Source of the DNA: Dactylorhiza incarnata
Lineage: Eukaryota; Streptophyta; Magnoliopsida; Asparagales; Orchidaceae
NCBI GenBank assembly: GCA_033032865.1
Contig: JAWHQI010000166.1
Span: 2,294,001 to 2,358,000, forward strand
Direction of reading: 5' to 3'
Length of the DNA: 64,000 bases
Notes under the pieces: generated by a model
The model's input: the letters and a program-made list of their open reading frames with translations, nothing else
Databases searched by the model: none
What the model was told of the DNA's origin: nothing
Program-made: the position numbers and the translations under genes
Shown: piece by piece, positions 56,222 through 64,000 of the stretch
Layout of the letters: each line of letters opens with the position of its first letter
How positions within the stretch are numbered: position 1 is the stretch's first letter

Positions 56222-57828
56222 TGAAAGGAGTTTTAGTCCTTAAGTATTAAAGCTCTTTGTTTAAGTTTATTACAAAATAATGATATATATATGTGTAGTG
56301 CTGAGTGAGTAATAAAAGCAAACACAAAGAAGGCACAACAACAAGAAATAAAAGCATAAGCCAAGCAACCAGAAGACACAAGATATATAGTAGTTCGCCA
56401 ATCAACCTGGGTACATCTACTCTTCTACCCACTGGTAGGAATTCACTAGAGGTTGTTGATCAGGTGCCCTCATACCAAGGGGTTTTTGTTCAGGTGTCCA
56501 CACACCACAGAGCTTTTGATCAGGTGCTCAAAACCAAGTTGCAGGTTTTTGCTAAGGTGCCCTGTCACCGAGAGTTAACTTTTGAAGGGAGTTATAACCC
56601 TTTACAAGAGGGGAAATAAAGAAAACAAAAAGGTTAAAGTGTTCTTCTCTTTTCTGAGAAGACTCTTGATGATCCTGATGGGTTGTTGAGTTTGGATCTT
56701 TATGATGATGTTGAAGAGCTCCCCCTGTCTAATTTAGATTGATGACAACTTGTGGATGGAGCTTCTTCACTTGATTGCAATAACTCTTTTCTTCTTCTAC
56801 AGTTTTGATCCTGAGCAAATAATATTGATTGGTGTCTCAGGATGTATATGTTCTGCAAAGAAGAGTTAGCAAAAAGAAGATAATATATATTAGATCTGTT
56901 TTTTCTTTTTGCTCCTCTGTTTTTCTCTTCCTGGTTCTGTATATTCCTTTTTCTCTTATTCCTCCAGTCTCTCTTCTTCTTCTCTGTTCTTCTCTCTGAA
57001 TATATAATCTGGAGATCTCTTTTGGCTGATTTGAATTCTTGCCGACAAGAGAGGAAAGAGATAATGTCTCTTTTATTTCCTGCATCCTCGAGAACATAAA
57101 TTGCCGTCTTTAGCTTTGCTGCAACGGCTATAATATTTAATGTTCTGCAATGGCTAATTCAAATAAAGGAAAGGCAGCAATATATAAATTGAAATAATAA
57201 AATATTGCTTTATTAAATCTGACAGCATATATATAATTTTAGTTGAGCTGAGAAAGAAGAATTTATATATCTGATAATATTTCGTCGAGCTCAGCTTCAA
57301 GTTCGTCAACCTGAACATTTGATTCGTCGTTCTGAGCTTCTGCTGAATATTCGTCGAACGCAGACTTGAGATTGTCGAACGCAACTTTTCGTCGAACGTA
57401 GAGACGAGCTGGATCGTCGACCGCTGAATATTGAGCTTTTCGTCGAACGCAGACTTGAGTTCGTCGAACACAGCTTTTCGTCGACCGCTGAGACGGGGTC
57501 TGTTCGTCGATCGCTGAGACGGGGTCTGTTCGTCGAACGCTGAGACGGGGTCTGTTCGTCGACCGATGAGACAATCTGTTCGTCGACCGCTGAACTGGTT
57601 GGATTTTGTCGAGCGCAGAATGAATACCATTCGTCGAGCGTAGAGCGCCATTCGTCGAACGCAGAGAACATATGTAATTTATATCTTTCTCTTATTTTCT
57701 CAGCCTATTAATTATATCTATTTTCAGCCTTCTATCTTAATGGGATTTGATCTAAGTTATAAGATGTGTTATGATAGAAACTTAGACATTAAAGGTGGAT
57801 CCTAACTCAAATCAAAACTAAGGTTCCA
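56222..57828 (-). repeat. Copia-D 5' LTR
   Basis: 1607 bases from TGAAAGGAG to GGTTCCA on the plus strand. CpG motif array at about 57285-57670; four roughly 31-base repeats at about 56450-56580. A 104-codon ORF antisense to the element (56305-56619) is kept in both LTRs. Confidence 0.88.
57285..57670 (-). promoter_or_regulatory. CpG-rich motif array in Copia-D 5' LTR
   Basis: Repeated TTCGTCGAACGCAGA and GTCGACCGCTGAGACGG motifs. On the minus strand a TTTATATATTGC TATA-like sequence follows at about 57177-57188. Confidence 0.6.
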
Positions 57829-58302
57829 AAAATACACATACTATCGTTTTCTTGTAAAAACCCACACTAAATACTTATTCCGATAAAATAATAGTTCGTT
57901 CCTCAAAGTAGTGTAATCAACACGATCCGCGGAAATATACGACCTCGATATTTTCTAAAACAAAATATCCCGTATTACTCACGATAAGATATACTTGCCT
58001 TTATTATATGATTAATTTGGATTAAAAAAAATTAAACAAAAGCTTTTCAAACCAATTTAGTTCAAAACTCTCCTTTGCTATTTTAAAAATCAATTGAATT
58101 CGGCATTGTAGTCAAGGTGTAAATTTCAATACTTCGAAAGCAGAAAAAGACAGTTACTTCTATCTTTCGATAGGATAACGATTAATTTCTCAAAGTAGGA
58201 GTACTTGCGAAACTCTTTGAAAACACCCGCCGAATTCTAATCTCATCAAATAAAGGTTAACCAAAACAAATAAAAGAAGAAAAATCCGAAGCAAAATCAT
58301 CA
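57829..58302 (+). repeat. Athila-1 3' LTR, right part
   Basis: Resumes after Copia-D, matches about 47825-48288, and ends AAATCATCA at 58302. Confidence 0.92.
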
Positions 58303-58307
58303 AAGCG
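58303..58307. repeat. Target-site duplication of Athila-1, right copy (AAGCG)
   Basis: Matches 45871-45875. Confidence 0.93.
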
Positions 58308-58860
58308 CTCTGCCTAGCTCCGACAACTCCCGGAGATTCCGGACATAGCCATAAAGAGTATTCCCATGCCGGTAGTCGCTCATCTCCCCAAAATGAAACA
58401 AGCTCTTGTTACTCCAAACTTCAATTCGCTGCCTGGGTCAGTGAAAACCTCGCACCAGTCTTTGAAAACCTCCAGAGAAAACTACGTGCTATGCTCTCAG
58501 AAAAACACGATCAATCCCATTATTCTCGCCATCCTATCTAGGGTGAACTGGGTAATGAGAACGCCACAGAACCGAAACACCTCGATAGCCTCCTCCGATG
58601 GAGGAAAGCGAAACACAGACTTCAAGCAATTCTTCGAGAGAGTCATAAATCCAATTAGGGGTTCTGGGCGCTCTCTTCCGCTCGAGGAATTTTCACCTCA
58701 ATACTTAAGGGAAATCCCAATCGCTTGCGCCACATATCAACACTCGAACTGTCAAGAGTCGAGCATAGTCGCATCGGTCTCGATTGACCGCTCCGCTTCG
58801 GGGCCTGAAAAGAACAAAACAATTTTTTACAATAATTTCGAGCAAGGGGTCGGGCGCCGC
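58308..58860 (-). pseudogene. Tat-2 antisense ORF, N-terminal half
   Basis: On the minus strand a largely open frame with several stops reads GFMTLSKNCLKSVFRFPPSE, then EAIEVFRFCGVLITQFTLDR and MARIMGLIVFF, and further on VFKDWCEVFTDPGSELKFGV. The order FRFP...F..C.V...QFT...R resembles the putative gypsy-type transposon domain (Transposase_28) typical of Tat antisense ORFs. It would join the coiled-coil half at 44800-45870 if Athila-1 were absent. Decayed; function unknown. Confidence 0.5.
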
Positions 58861-59124
58861 TAGACAAGGGTCCGGGAATGTTTCCCGGGCCCGACCGAGC
58901 GCCGCCCGACCATGCTACCCGGGCGTTGCTTAGCAGGTGTCCGAGCGCCACTCAGAATACAGCCCTGGGCACCGCTCGACAGGAGGCTGGGCATGTCGCC
59001 CGGGCCCGACCGAGCATGCCTCTCGGGCAAGGCCGAGCGCCGCCCGACCATGCCACCCCGGGCGCTGCTCGGCAAATGACCGAGTGTGCCGCATGAGCAA
59101 GGCCCAATGCTGCCTGGCCACGCC
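58861..59124. repeat. GC-rich degenerate repeat at the end of Tat-2
   Basis: The most GC-rich block of the window, with recurring GAGCGCCGCCCGACCATG, CCCGGGC and GGGCCCGACC phrases. ORFs open in all frames reflect base composition. It may be part of a Tat-2 LTR or 3' region. It is cut at 59125 by Copia-C. Confidence 0.5.
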
Positions 59125-59200
59125 TGAAAGTGCACAGTTAACCTCACTAGAATTCACTAGAGGGGGGGGGGGGTGAATAGAGATTAAAAATACTTTGTGC

Positions 59201-59246
<46 letters not shown>

Positions 59247-60468
59247 AATAATAACAGATTTAAACTTCCCACACACCAACAAGAATTAAGCAAGCAAATA
59301 AGAAAAATAACAAGTAGAAAATCACAGCACAACACAAGAAAATATAGTGGTTCCCCAAACATTGGGTAGTCCACTCTTCTACCCCCTTGGTAGGAATTCA
59401 CTAACTTGCAATGAGTCTTTTGATAAGGAGACTCTTAGAACCAGACTGAGTCTTTTGATAAGGAGACTCTTAGAACCAGTACAACTGAATTTTTTGAAGA
59501 GAGATTCTAAAAACTCGTTTACACAGTTTGAAAATGAAGTAAGAAAGAAAAGAAGAAGTAGAACAAGTAGAAGAACAAGAAACAATATATCTAGGAAGGA
59601 ATCTTCTTCCTAGCAAGAAGATTAGAAGCACAAGTATAGTGAATAGGATCTCTCTTCTATAGTGAGAAGGAGATGGTAAGCTTTTCTCTTTTTTATGAGA
59701 GCTTTCAGAATTTGCAGCAGAATGACTTTAGAAGAAGGAGAAGATGAAAGCTTGATTTTTGCTGCAGCACTATTTCTCAATTGTCTCTCTTTTCACTTGG
59801 GAGCTCTTCCTCTTTTTCAAAATGAATATGGTGGATCACTTGTTCTATTCTCTGCCGACCTCCTTCTTATTTATAGCTCTGTTTAAAATATATTGCCAAA
59901 GGAAAATAATCAATTAGCAGACAGAGAATTAAAAAGAGATAAAGGATTTCCATAATTAATATTTCTGTAGAAGGAAATGAATTCATCCTGATTTCAAATA
60001 ATATCCATAATAGTCTTAATCAAATTAGCCAAGAATCAAATAGAAGGAAAGGCTGATTCAGAACGGCTATAAAAGAATAATATCATTCCATATAAATCAG
60101 ATCTACAGAAAGAAGGAAAGAGATCTGGCGTGTTTTTGAATTTCTTGTATATATCGACGTGCGTCGATTACTATTCGACGTAACCGTCGAATTCATCCTG
60201 GCTGAACGTCGAGAGGAGAATAAGGAAAGAGCGTCGACTAAGGTGCGTCGACTTCACTAGATGCGTCGACTAGAAGTCAGAGTAACGTCGACATAGAATG
60301 CGTTGAATTCTTCTAAGAGTTACTTCAACTCATTCTGAGAGAAACGTTGAATGTATTTCGATGTTACGTCGAATACTATTCGACGCATATTTACTTAGCA
60401 TAATTTTTCATACTTAGAATTTATATTCTTCTTAATTCTAGGGGTTAAGATAAATCATTTCCCCAACA
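59125..60468 (-). repeat. Copia-C 3' LTR
   Basis: Plus strand starts TGAAAGTGCACAG and ends CCCCAACA, followed by a PPT. It has a 13-base G run (59162-59174) and (TA)n (about 59201-59240). A 34-base unit is repeated twice (about 59413-59482). An array of CGTCGA motifs lies at 60155-60390, with a TATA-like GCTATAAATAAG on the minus strand near 59867-59878. The partner LTR would lie beyond the window. Confidence 0.8.
60155..60390 (-). promoter_or_regulatory. CGTCGA motif array in Copia-C LTR
   Basis: About 15 CGTCGA/TCGACG-type motifs in AT-rich DNA, upstream (element sense) of the TATA-like box. Confidence 0.6.
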
Positions 60469-60486
60469 ATCTCCCCCTATTTGTCT
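60469..60486 (-). other. Polypurine tract of Copia-C
   Basis: On the minus strand AAGACAAATAGGGGGAGAT directly before the 3' LTR. Confidence 0.8.
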
Positions 60487-60666
60487 TAACCCTACATAGA
60501 GAGAAATTGTATCAGTCTTTTAATCAACAAAGCAAAGCATTTATATAGAGAAGAAATATGCTAAGCAATCAGAAGAAAATAGAATAAGAAATTATATAAA
60601 CAACTTTCATGTTTAGTTGGGTAATCAGCATTTAAGCATAGGCAAATGTGTAAATAGAGTATATCA

Positions 60667-60990
60667 TCATTGTTCAGGTGTAGGAGGAGTTTTTCTTTTT
60701 CTAGTGAATACTTTTGTGGGTTGCTCCTTCTCAGCAGCAGGTGATTCCCTCAGCTCCCCCTGAGTCTCAGCAATTTTGCTCCCCTTGAGTTAAAGTAGTT
60801 TGCTCCCCCTGGGATGGACCTTCCTTTGAGCCTTTTGCTTCTTCTTCAGTCTCTCTTTCATCTCCAATTTCAGGTATACCAGCATCTGACTCCCCCTGAG
60901 CTTCAGCTTCCTCTTCAGCTACATCTTCTGCTCTACTTGCCTCCCCTTACAATAGATCCACTTGTTGTGCAGCTTCTCTTGCTATAATCA
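60667..60990 (-). pseudogene. Copia-C C-terminal ORF fragment with QGE repeats
   Basis: On the minus strand an acidic stretch (EDVAEEEAEAQGES; EETEEEAKGSKEGPSQGEQ) passes, with one apparent frameshift near 60780, into a basic end (KVFTRKRKTPPTPEQ) before a stop at 60667-60669. The tetrads AQGE, SQGE and TQGE (twice) are encoded by CAGGGGGAG-like runs, i.e. PPT-like DNA. It is cut at 61008 by Athila-2. I do not recognise the protein; it could be the end of pol or an extra Sirevirus-type ORF. Confidence 0.45.
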
Positions 60991-61187
60991 GTACATTTGA
61001 TATCTGCTTGATGAGTAATTTATTTACTCATCTTTTAGTTTAGGTTTATTATGTTTTCTATATAAAATTATGTTATTTTTTGGAATTATTTCATATAAAT
61101 CCTTCCATTATTATTTCATAAGCTAACTTAAGGTTATTTTGTGTTTACAGGTTTTCTGGGCTGTTTTGAGCAAAAAGTTAAAATTAC

Positions 61188-61634
61188 ACGCCCTAGGTCA
61201 CGGGCGTGACCATGGGCGTGTAACCTACGAAATACTCCGGACCTGCTTCTGCCGCTCCGGGGACGCTCCGTGAAGATTTCACCAAGTACACGCCCCAGGT
61301 CACGGGCGTGACCAAGGGCGTGACCCAATGTCACGGCCACGACCCGCCACAAGCATCCGGAGCACGCTGCCACGTCAATTAAAATTACACGCCCTCGGTC
61401 ACGGGCGTGACCGAGGGCGTGACATCAGGTCACGGGCGTGACTCGGCCCGCGCTTCTTCCCGCCAGAGTTTCCCGCCAGCAGCCAGATTTCAGGATTACA
61501 CGCCCCAGGTCACGGGCGTGACCTAGGGCGTGACACGGCCGAAAAGCTCGCAATTACTCAAGAAGGCGCCCTCTTCGCTGCCGCTTCGATCACGCCCCTT
61601 ACACGCCCCAGGTCACGGGCGTGACCAAGGGCGT
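61188..61634 (+). promoter_or_regulatory. Array of five 32-base palindromes in Athila-2 LTR
   Basis: Copies at 61188-61219, 61290-61321, 61389-61420, 61500-61531 and 61603-61634. The third is perfect: ACGCCCTCGGTCACG, GG, CGTGACCGAGGGCGT. Start-to-start distances are 102, 99, 111 and 103. Additional GGTCACGGGCGTGAC sites occur (for example 61428). The array stops about 20 bases before the TATA-like box. Confidence 0.8.
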
Positions 61635-61652
61635 GTAACACCAAAAATTCAG

Positions 61653-61662
61653 CTATTTAAAG
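61653..61662 (+). promoter_or_regulatory. TATA-like box of Athila-2 LTR
   Basis: CTATTTAAAG, in the same position relative to the palindromes as in Athila-1. Confidence 0.55.
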
Positions 61663-62608
61663 GGAGCTTTTCCAGATGTTTGGGGACGAATTTTGGGAGT
61701 TCTAAGTTTATTTTCTTGCACTGCTTTCATTATTCTTAAGCTTGTAATCTTCTTCCTTAGCTTGCACTTTCATTTCAGGTTTGTAATCTCTTGTTTCCTA
61801 GTTGTAATTTTCCCTTTCGATCAATAAAATAGCACTTTTACTCTTATTCTGCTCTCAATCTTCATTATGCACCTCTTGTATTTCATCAATTCCTTCATCT
61901 CCATGAGTAGCTAAATTTCATTAGTACTCGGCCGAGATGATCCAAGGAAAATATAATCCATAATTCAGTTTAGAAATTCTTTTTCTCTTATTTAGATCGC
62001 TTAAGATTTGTCCTTGAACTTATATTGATTGAGATTATATTATCGATATTTAATCTCATTCTTGTTTTCGTAGTCAAATAATCGAGAGGTTTTGAGTTCG
62101 AATCGATCACTTTAAGGATAAAGAGATTTGAATGCACTCCTCGAGAGAGGATGACATAAATCTCCCGGATTGGAGTTATATCCAATAGAGGGGTTCACTT
62201 CGATAAAGCGAGCTTTAGGGGTTTCAATTCTAGAACGAGAGTTCGATTGATCAACCTAAACTCAGTTTGGCGTATCCTCGAGAGAGGTACGTTCATAAAT
62301 CAGGAACCTCCACGGTCAAGCATTTCTTTTAAAGAGGATTAGAAGTTCTATTTCTTTATTTATTTCTTTTTCCAAGGTGATTCAAGGTTGAGTACTAACT
62401 TTTAATTCATTAATTTAAATAAACTATTTCTCATTTTTCGCAACCAACCAACCACAAATTCTTTTCGATAAAATAATAGAGATTTTCCGAAGTAAGAGTA
62501 TTCAACCGCCCCGAGTCTAATACGACCTTGTTTTAATAACCTATACTACATTCGATAAGATATACTTGCCGTTATCGTTTGCAAGCATAGTTTTGCCCAT
62601 CAAGTTTT

Positions 62609-62626
62609 TGGCGCCGTTGCCGGGGA
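62609..62626 (+). other. Primer-binding site of Athila-2 (Asp tRNA)
   Basis: TGGCGCCGTTGCCGGGGA, the standard Athila PBS. Confidence 0.94.
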
Positions 62627-62933
62627 CACGGTTGATATTTTGAAAACCGAAATATCTATTAATTTTATCTTTTTCCTTTTTCTTAATTTTAAGGTGCAAT
62701 TAAATTCCTGGAAAGGACGCTTTGGGTTTGAATTACCATCATAGCCTCTAGTACCTTGCAAACCCTTCACCGGGTAGATCTTGGGAAGTCCAGGACTAAT
62801 TTTAAATCACCTAATAAATTAAAAAAAAAATCAATCAAAAAAATTTTAATAAAATAAAAATTAACTTTTTTATCTAACAATCTTATTTTTCCCTTTTACT
62901 TTTTCCGCTTTCTCTCTTTTCTTTTTTGGTTTA
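62627..62933 (+). other. Athila-2 leader
   Basis: About 300 AT-rich bases before gag. At 62752-62810 it carries a block that closely resembles 3214-3275 and 22916-22977 of the giant LTR (CTAGTACC..., CACCGGGTA, GGAAGTCCA). Confidence 0.7.
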
Positions 62934-64000
62934 TGACCCGAGGAAACTCTTCAATTGATTTTGAATTTGGTTTTGATCCGGAAATCGAGCGCACCCTGCG
63001 GCGACGTCTTCGATTTAGTGATCTACCAATAATTCGCGAAGAGTCAGTCGGAGAGACTAACGAAGATATAATGGGTGACCCCGACCATAATGAGGCTCCG
63101 CTACGGACTATGTCCTATTATGCTAGGCCAAATTGAGAGGGAACACAATCAAGTATTATTCGCCCAGCAGTGGCAAATAATAATTTTGAAATCAAAACGA
63201 GTATCATTCAAATGGTACAACAAACCGTCATCTTTGACGGGTTACCAGATGAAGATCCAAATTTACATTTATTGAATTTTTTGGAAATTTGCGATACGTT
63301 TAAAATTAATGGCGTCACCGATGACGCCATTCGCTTGCGTTTATTTCCATTTTCTTTGCGGACTAAGGCCAAGCAATGGTTGGGATCTCTTCCTAGAGGT
63401 TCCATCACTACATGGGCCGAGATGACAGAGAAATTTTTGACTAAATATTTTCCTCCGGCGAAGTCCGCTAAATTACGTACGGACATTCTCTCATTTACGC
63501 AAATAGACTCGGAGTCTCTCTATGACACATGGGAGCGCTTCAAGGAATTATTGCGGAGATGTCCTCACCACGCCCTTCCCTTATGGCAACAAGTTCAAAC
63601 ATTCTACAATGGTTTGAATCTCCAAACGAGGCAGATGATTGACGCAGCAGCTGGGGGAACTCTAAATAATAAAACCCCAGATGCCGCTCAAGAGCTTTTT
63701 GAGGAGATGGCCATGAATGCTTATCAGTGGAATGCGCCACGGTCGCGTCCTAACAAACCGACCGGACTCTTTGAAGTCGAGGCCACACCGAATTTAGCAC
63801 ATCAAGTAGAATGGCTTACTAAGCAATTGGCGGAGATGTCTGCTTCCTCCGCCATTAACGGGGGTAATAATAATAACAATTATAATAATAATTATAATCA
63901 AGAACAAGTAGACTATATGGGAAACTCTTATCGCCCTCCTTATAACCCAAATAATATTCCTAATAGTTATAATCCGGGTTTAAGGAACCACCCAAATTTT
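62934..64000 (+). pseudogene. gag: Athila-2 gag (one internal stop; runs off the window)
   Basis: Capsid precursor of an Athila element. ATG at 62934 (MTRGNSSIDF), then FDPEIERTLRRRLRF and PLRTMSYYARPN, then a TGA at 63134-63136 where Athila-1 has Leu. After that the same frame is open to the window end, about 288 codons: FEIKTSIIQMVQQ, HLLNFLEICDTFKINGVTDD, RLRLFPFSLRTKAKQWLGSL, TWAEMTEKFLTKYFPP, the retrotransposon gag core, and an Asn/Tyr-rich C-terminal part. Apart from the stop it looks intact. Protease and RT would follow beyond 64000. Confidence 0.9.

Larger units (their letters stand above)
53285..57828 (-). mobile_element. Copia-D: gag-only copia element (TR-GAG-like)
   Basis: About 4.5 kb with direct repeats 53285-54862 and 56222-57828 in minus orientation, a Met-tRNA PBS and a gag ORF, but no protease, integrase or RT. 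This is the structure called TR-GAG in plants: a non-autonomous element coding only gag. The left repeat lacks the first 54 bases of the right one, and no clean TSD is seen, so the left end was probably trimmed after insertion. Confidence 0.85.
45876..58302 (+). mobile_element. Athila-1: non-autonomous Athila-type gypsy element (with nested Copia-D)
   Basis: Bounded by TGATAAG and ATCATCA with 5-bp TSDs AAGCG. Without the nested element it is about 7.9 kb. Order: 5' LTR, Asp-tRNA PBS, gag pieces, protease, a non-coding 3' region, PPT, 3' LTR. RT, RNase H, integrase and any envelope-like gene are missing. The gag and protease sequences and the PBS identify the Athila lineage. Confidence 0.92.
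61009..62602 (+). repeat. Athila-2 5' LTR
   Basis: Starts with the palindromic TGATGAGTAA...TTACTCATC (61009-61032) and ends GCCCATCA at 62602. It contains five 32-base CpG palindromes, a TATA-like box, and the CTCGAGAGAGG motif that also occurs in the Athila-1 LTR. 1594 bases. The boundary is set by the PBS; the partner LTR is not in the window. Confidence 0.82.
61009..64000 (+). mobile_element. Athila-2: Athila-type gypsy element, 5' part
   Basis: Complete 5' LTR, Asp-tRNA PBS, leader and gag; continues beyond the window. It is inserted in Copia-C. The gag is colinear with the Athila-1 gag and complete where that one is deleted, so a relative of this element could supply Athila-1 with proteins. 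Confidence 0.92.

Noticed and set aside
58878..59202. Overlapping GC-rich ORFs on both strands
   Set aside because: Open because of repeated GC-rich words; no conserved protein pattern.

Overview
This window is nuclear DNA of a flowering plant, and essentially all of it is nested transposable elements. The evidence is plant Ty1/copia elements of the Sirevirus type, plant Ty3/gypsy elements of the Athila, Tat and chromovirus (Tekay/Del-like) types, plant-style primer-binding sites (initiator Met and Asp tRNA), AT-rich spacers, AT/GA microsatellites and a hAT-like fragment. I recognise no host protein gene, tRNA or rRNA. The species cannot be named. Every identity statement here is by eye.

Layout. 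(1) 1-25078 is one very large non-autonomous gypsy-type element. Its 5' LTR (start lies upstream of the window) is 1-3333 plus 14560-16558, its internal part is 16559-19092 (2.5 kb, no coding capacity seen), and its 3' LTR is 19093-25078 (about 6 kb). A complete Sirevirus-like copia element, Sire-A (3334-14559, minus strand, TSD GTTAA), sits inside the 5' LTR. (2) 25079-29100 is a decayed Tat-like element, Tat-1: LTR end, PBS, broken gag and protease, then 34-bp and 126-bp tandem arrays, with no pol. (3) 29100-30582 and 40804-41400 hold four copies of a short module with an AT microsatellite core. A hAT-like non-autonomous element (30583-40803) lies between them and is interrupted by Sire-B, a complete plus-strand Sirevirus-like element (31000-40377, TSD CTAAG). 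(4) 41400-43308 is unassigned AT/GA-rich DNA passing into an LTR-like segment with a 157-bp tandem repeat. (5) 43309-45875 and 58308-59124 are a second Tat-like element, Tat-2: a gag zinc-finger fragment, a 141-bp array and an antisense ORF. Athila-1 (45876-58302, TSD AAGCG) splits it. Athila-1 keeps gag pieces and protease but no RT or integrase, and its 3' LTR is itself interrupted by a gag-only copia element, Copia-D (53285-57828, minus). (6) 59125-61008 is the 3' end of another copia element, Copia-C (minus). Athila-2 follows (61009 to the window end) with an intact 5' LTR, an Asp-tRNA PBS and a gag frame broken by one stop.

No autonomous element with unbroken genes is present. Sire-A and Sire-B keep every pol domain but carry stops and frameshifts. 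The other elements are short of pol, so they would have depended on proteins made elsewhere.

The most interesting signals are non-coding. In five LTR families an array of CpG-rich short motifs or palindromes sits just upstream of the TATA box in an otherwise AT-rich LTR. Athila-2 has five 32-bp palindromes spaced 99-111 bp apart, and Athila-1 has the same palindrome with its two central bases inverted. The 3' regions of both Sire elements carry hairpins with compensatory stem changes. Both Sire elements have a UAG at the same gag/pol boundary. The giant LTR begins with about 20 TTGAC (W-box-like) cores in under 500 bp.
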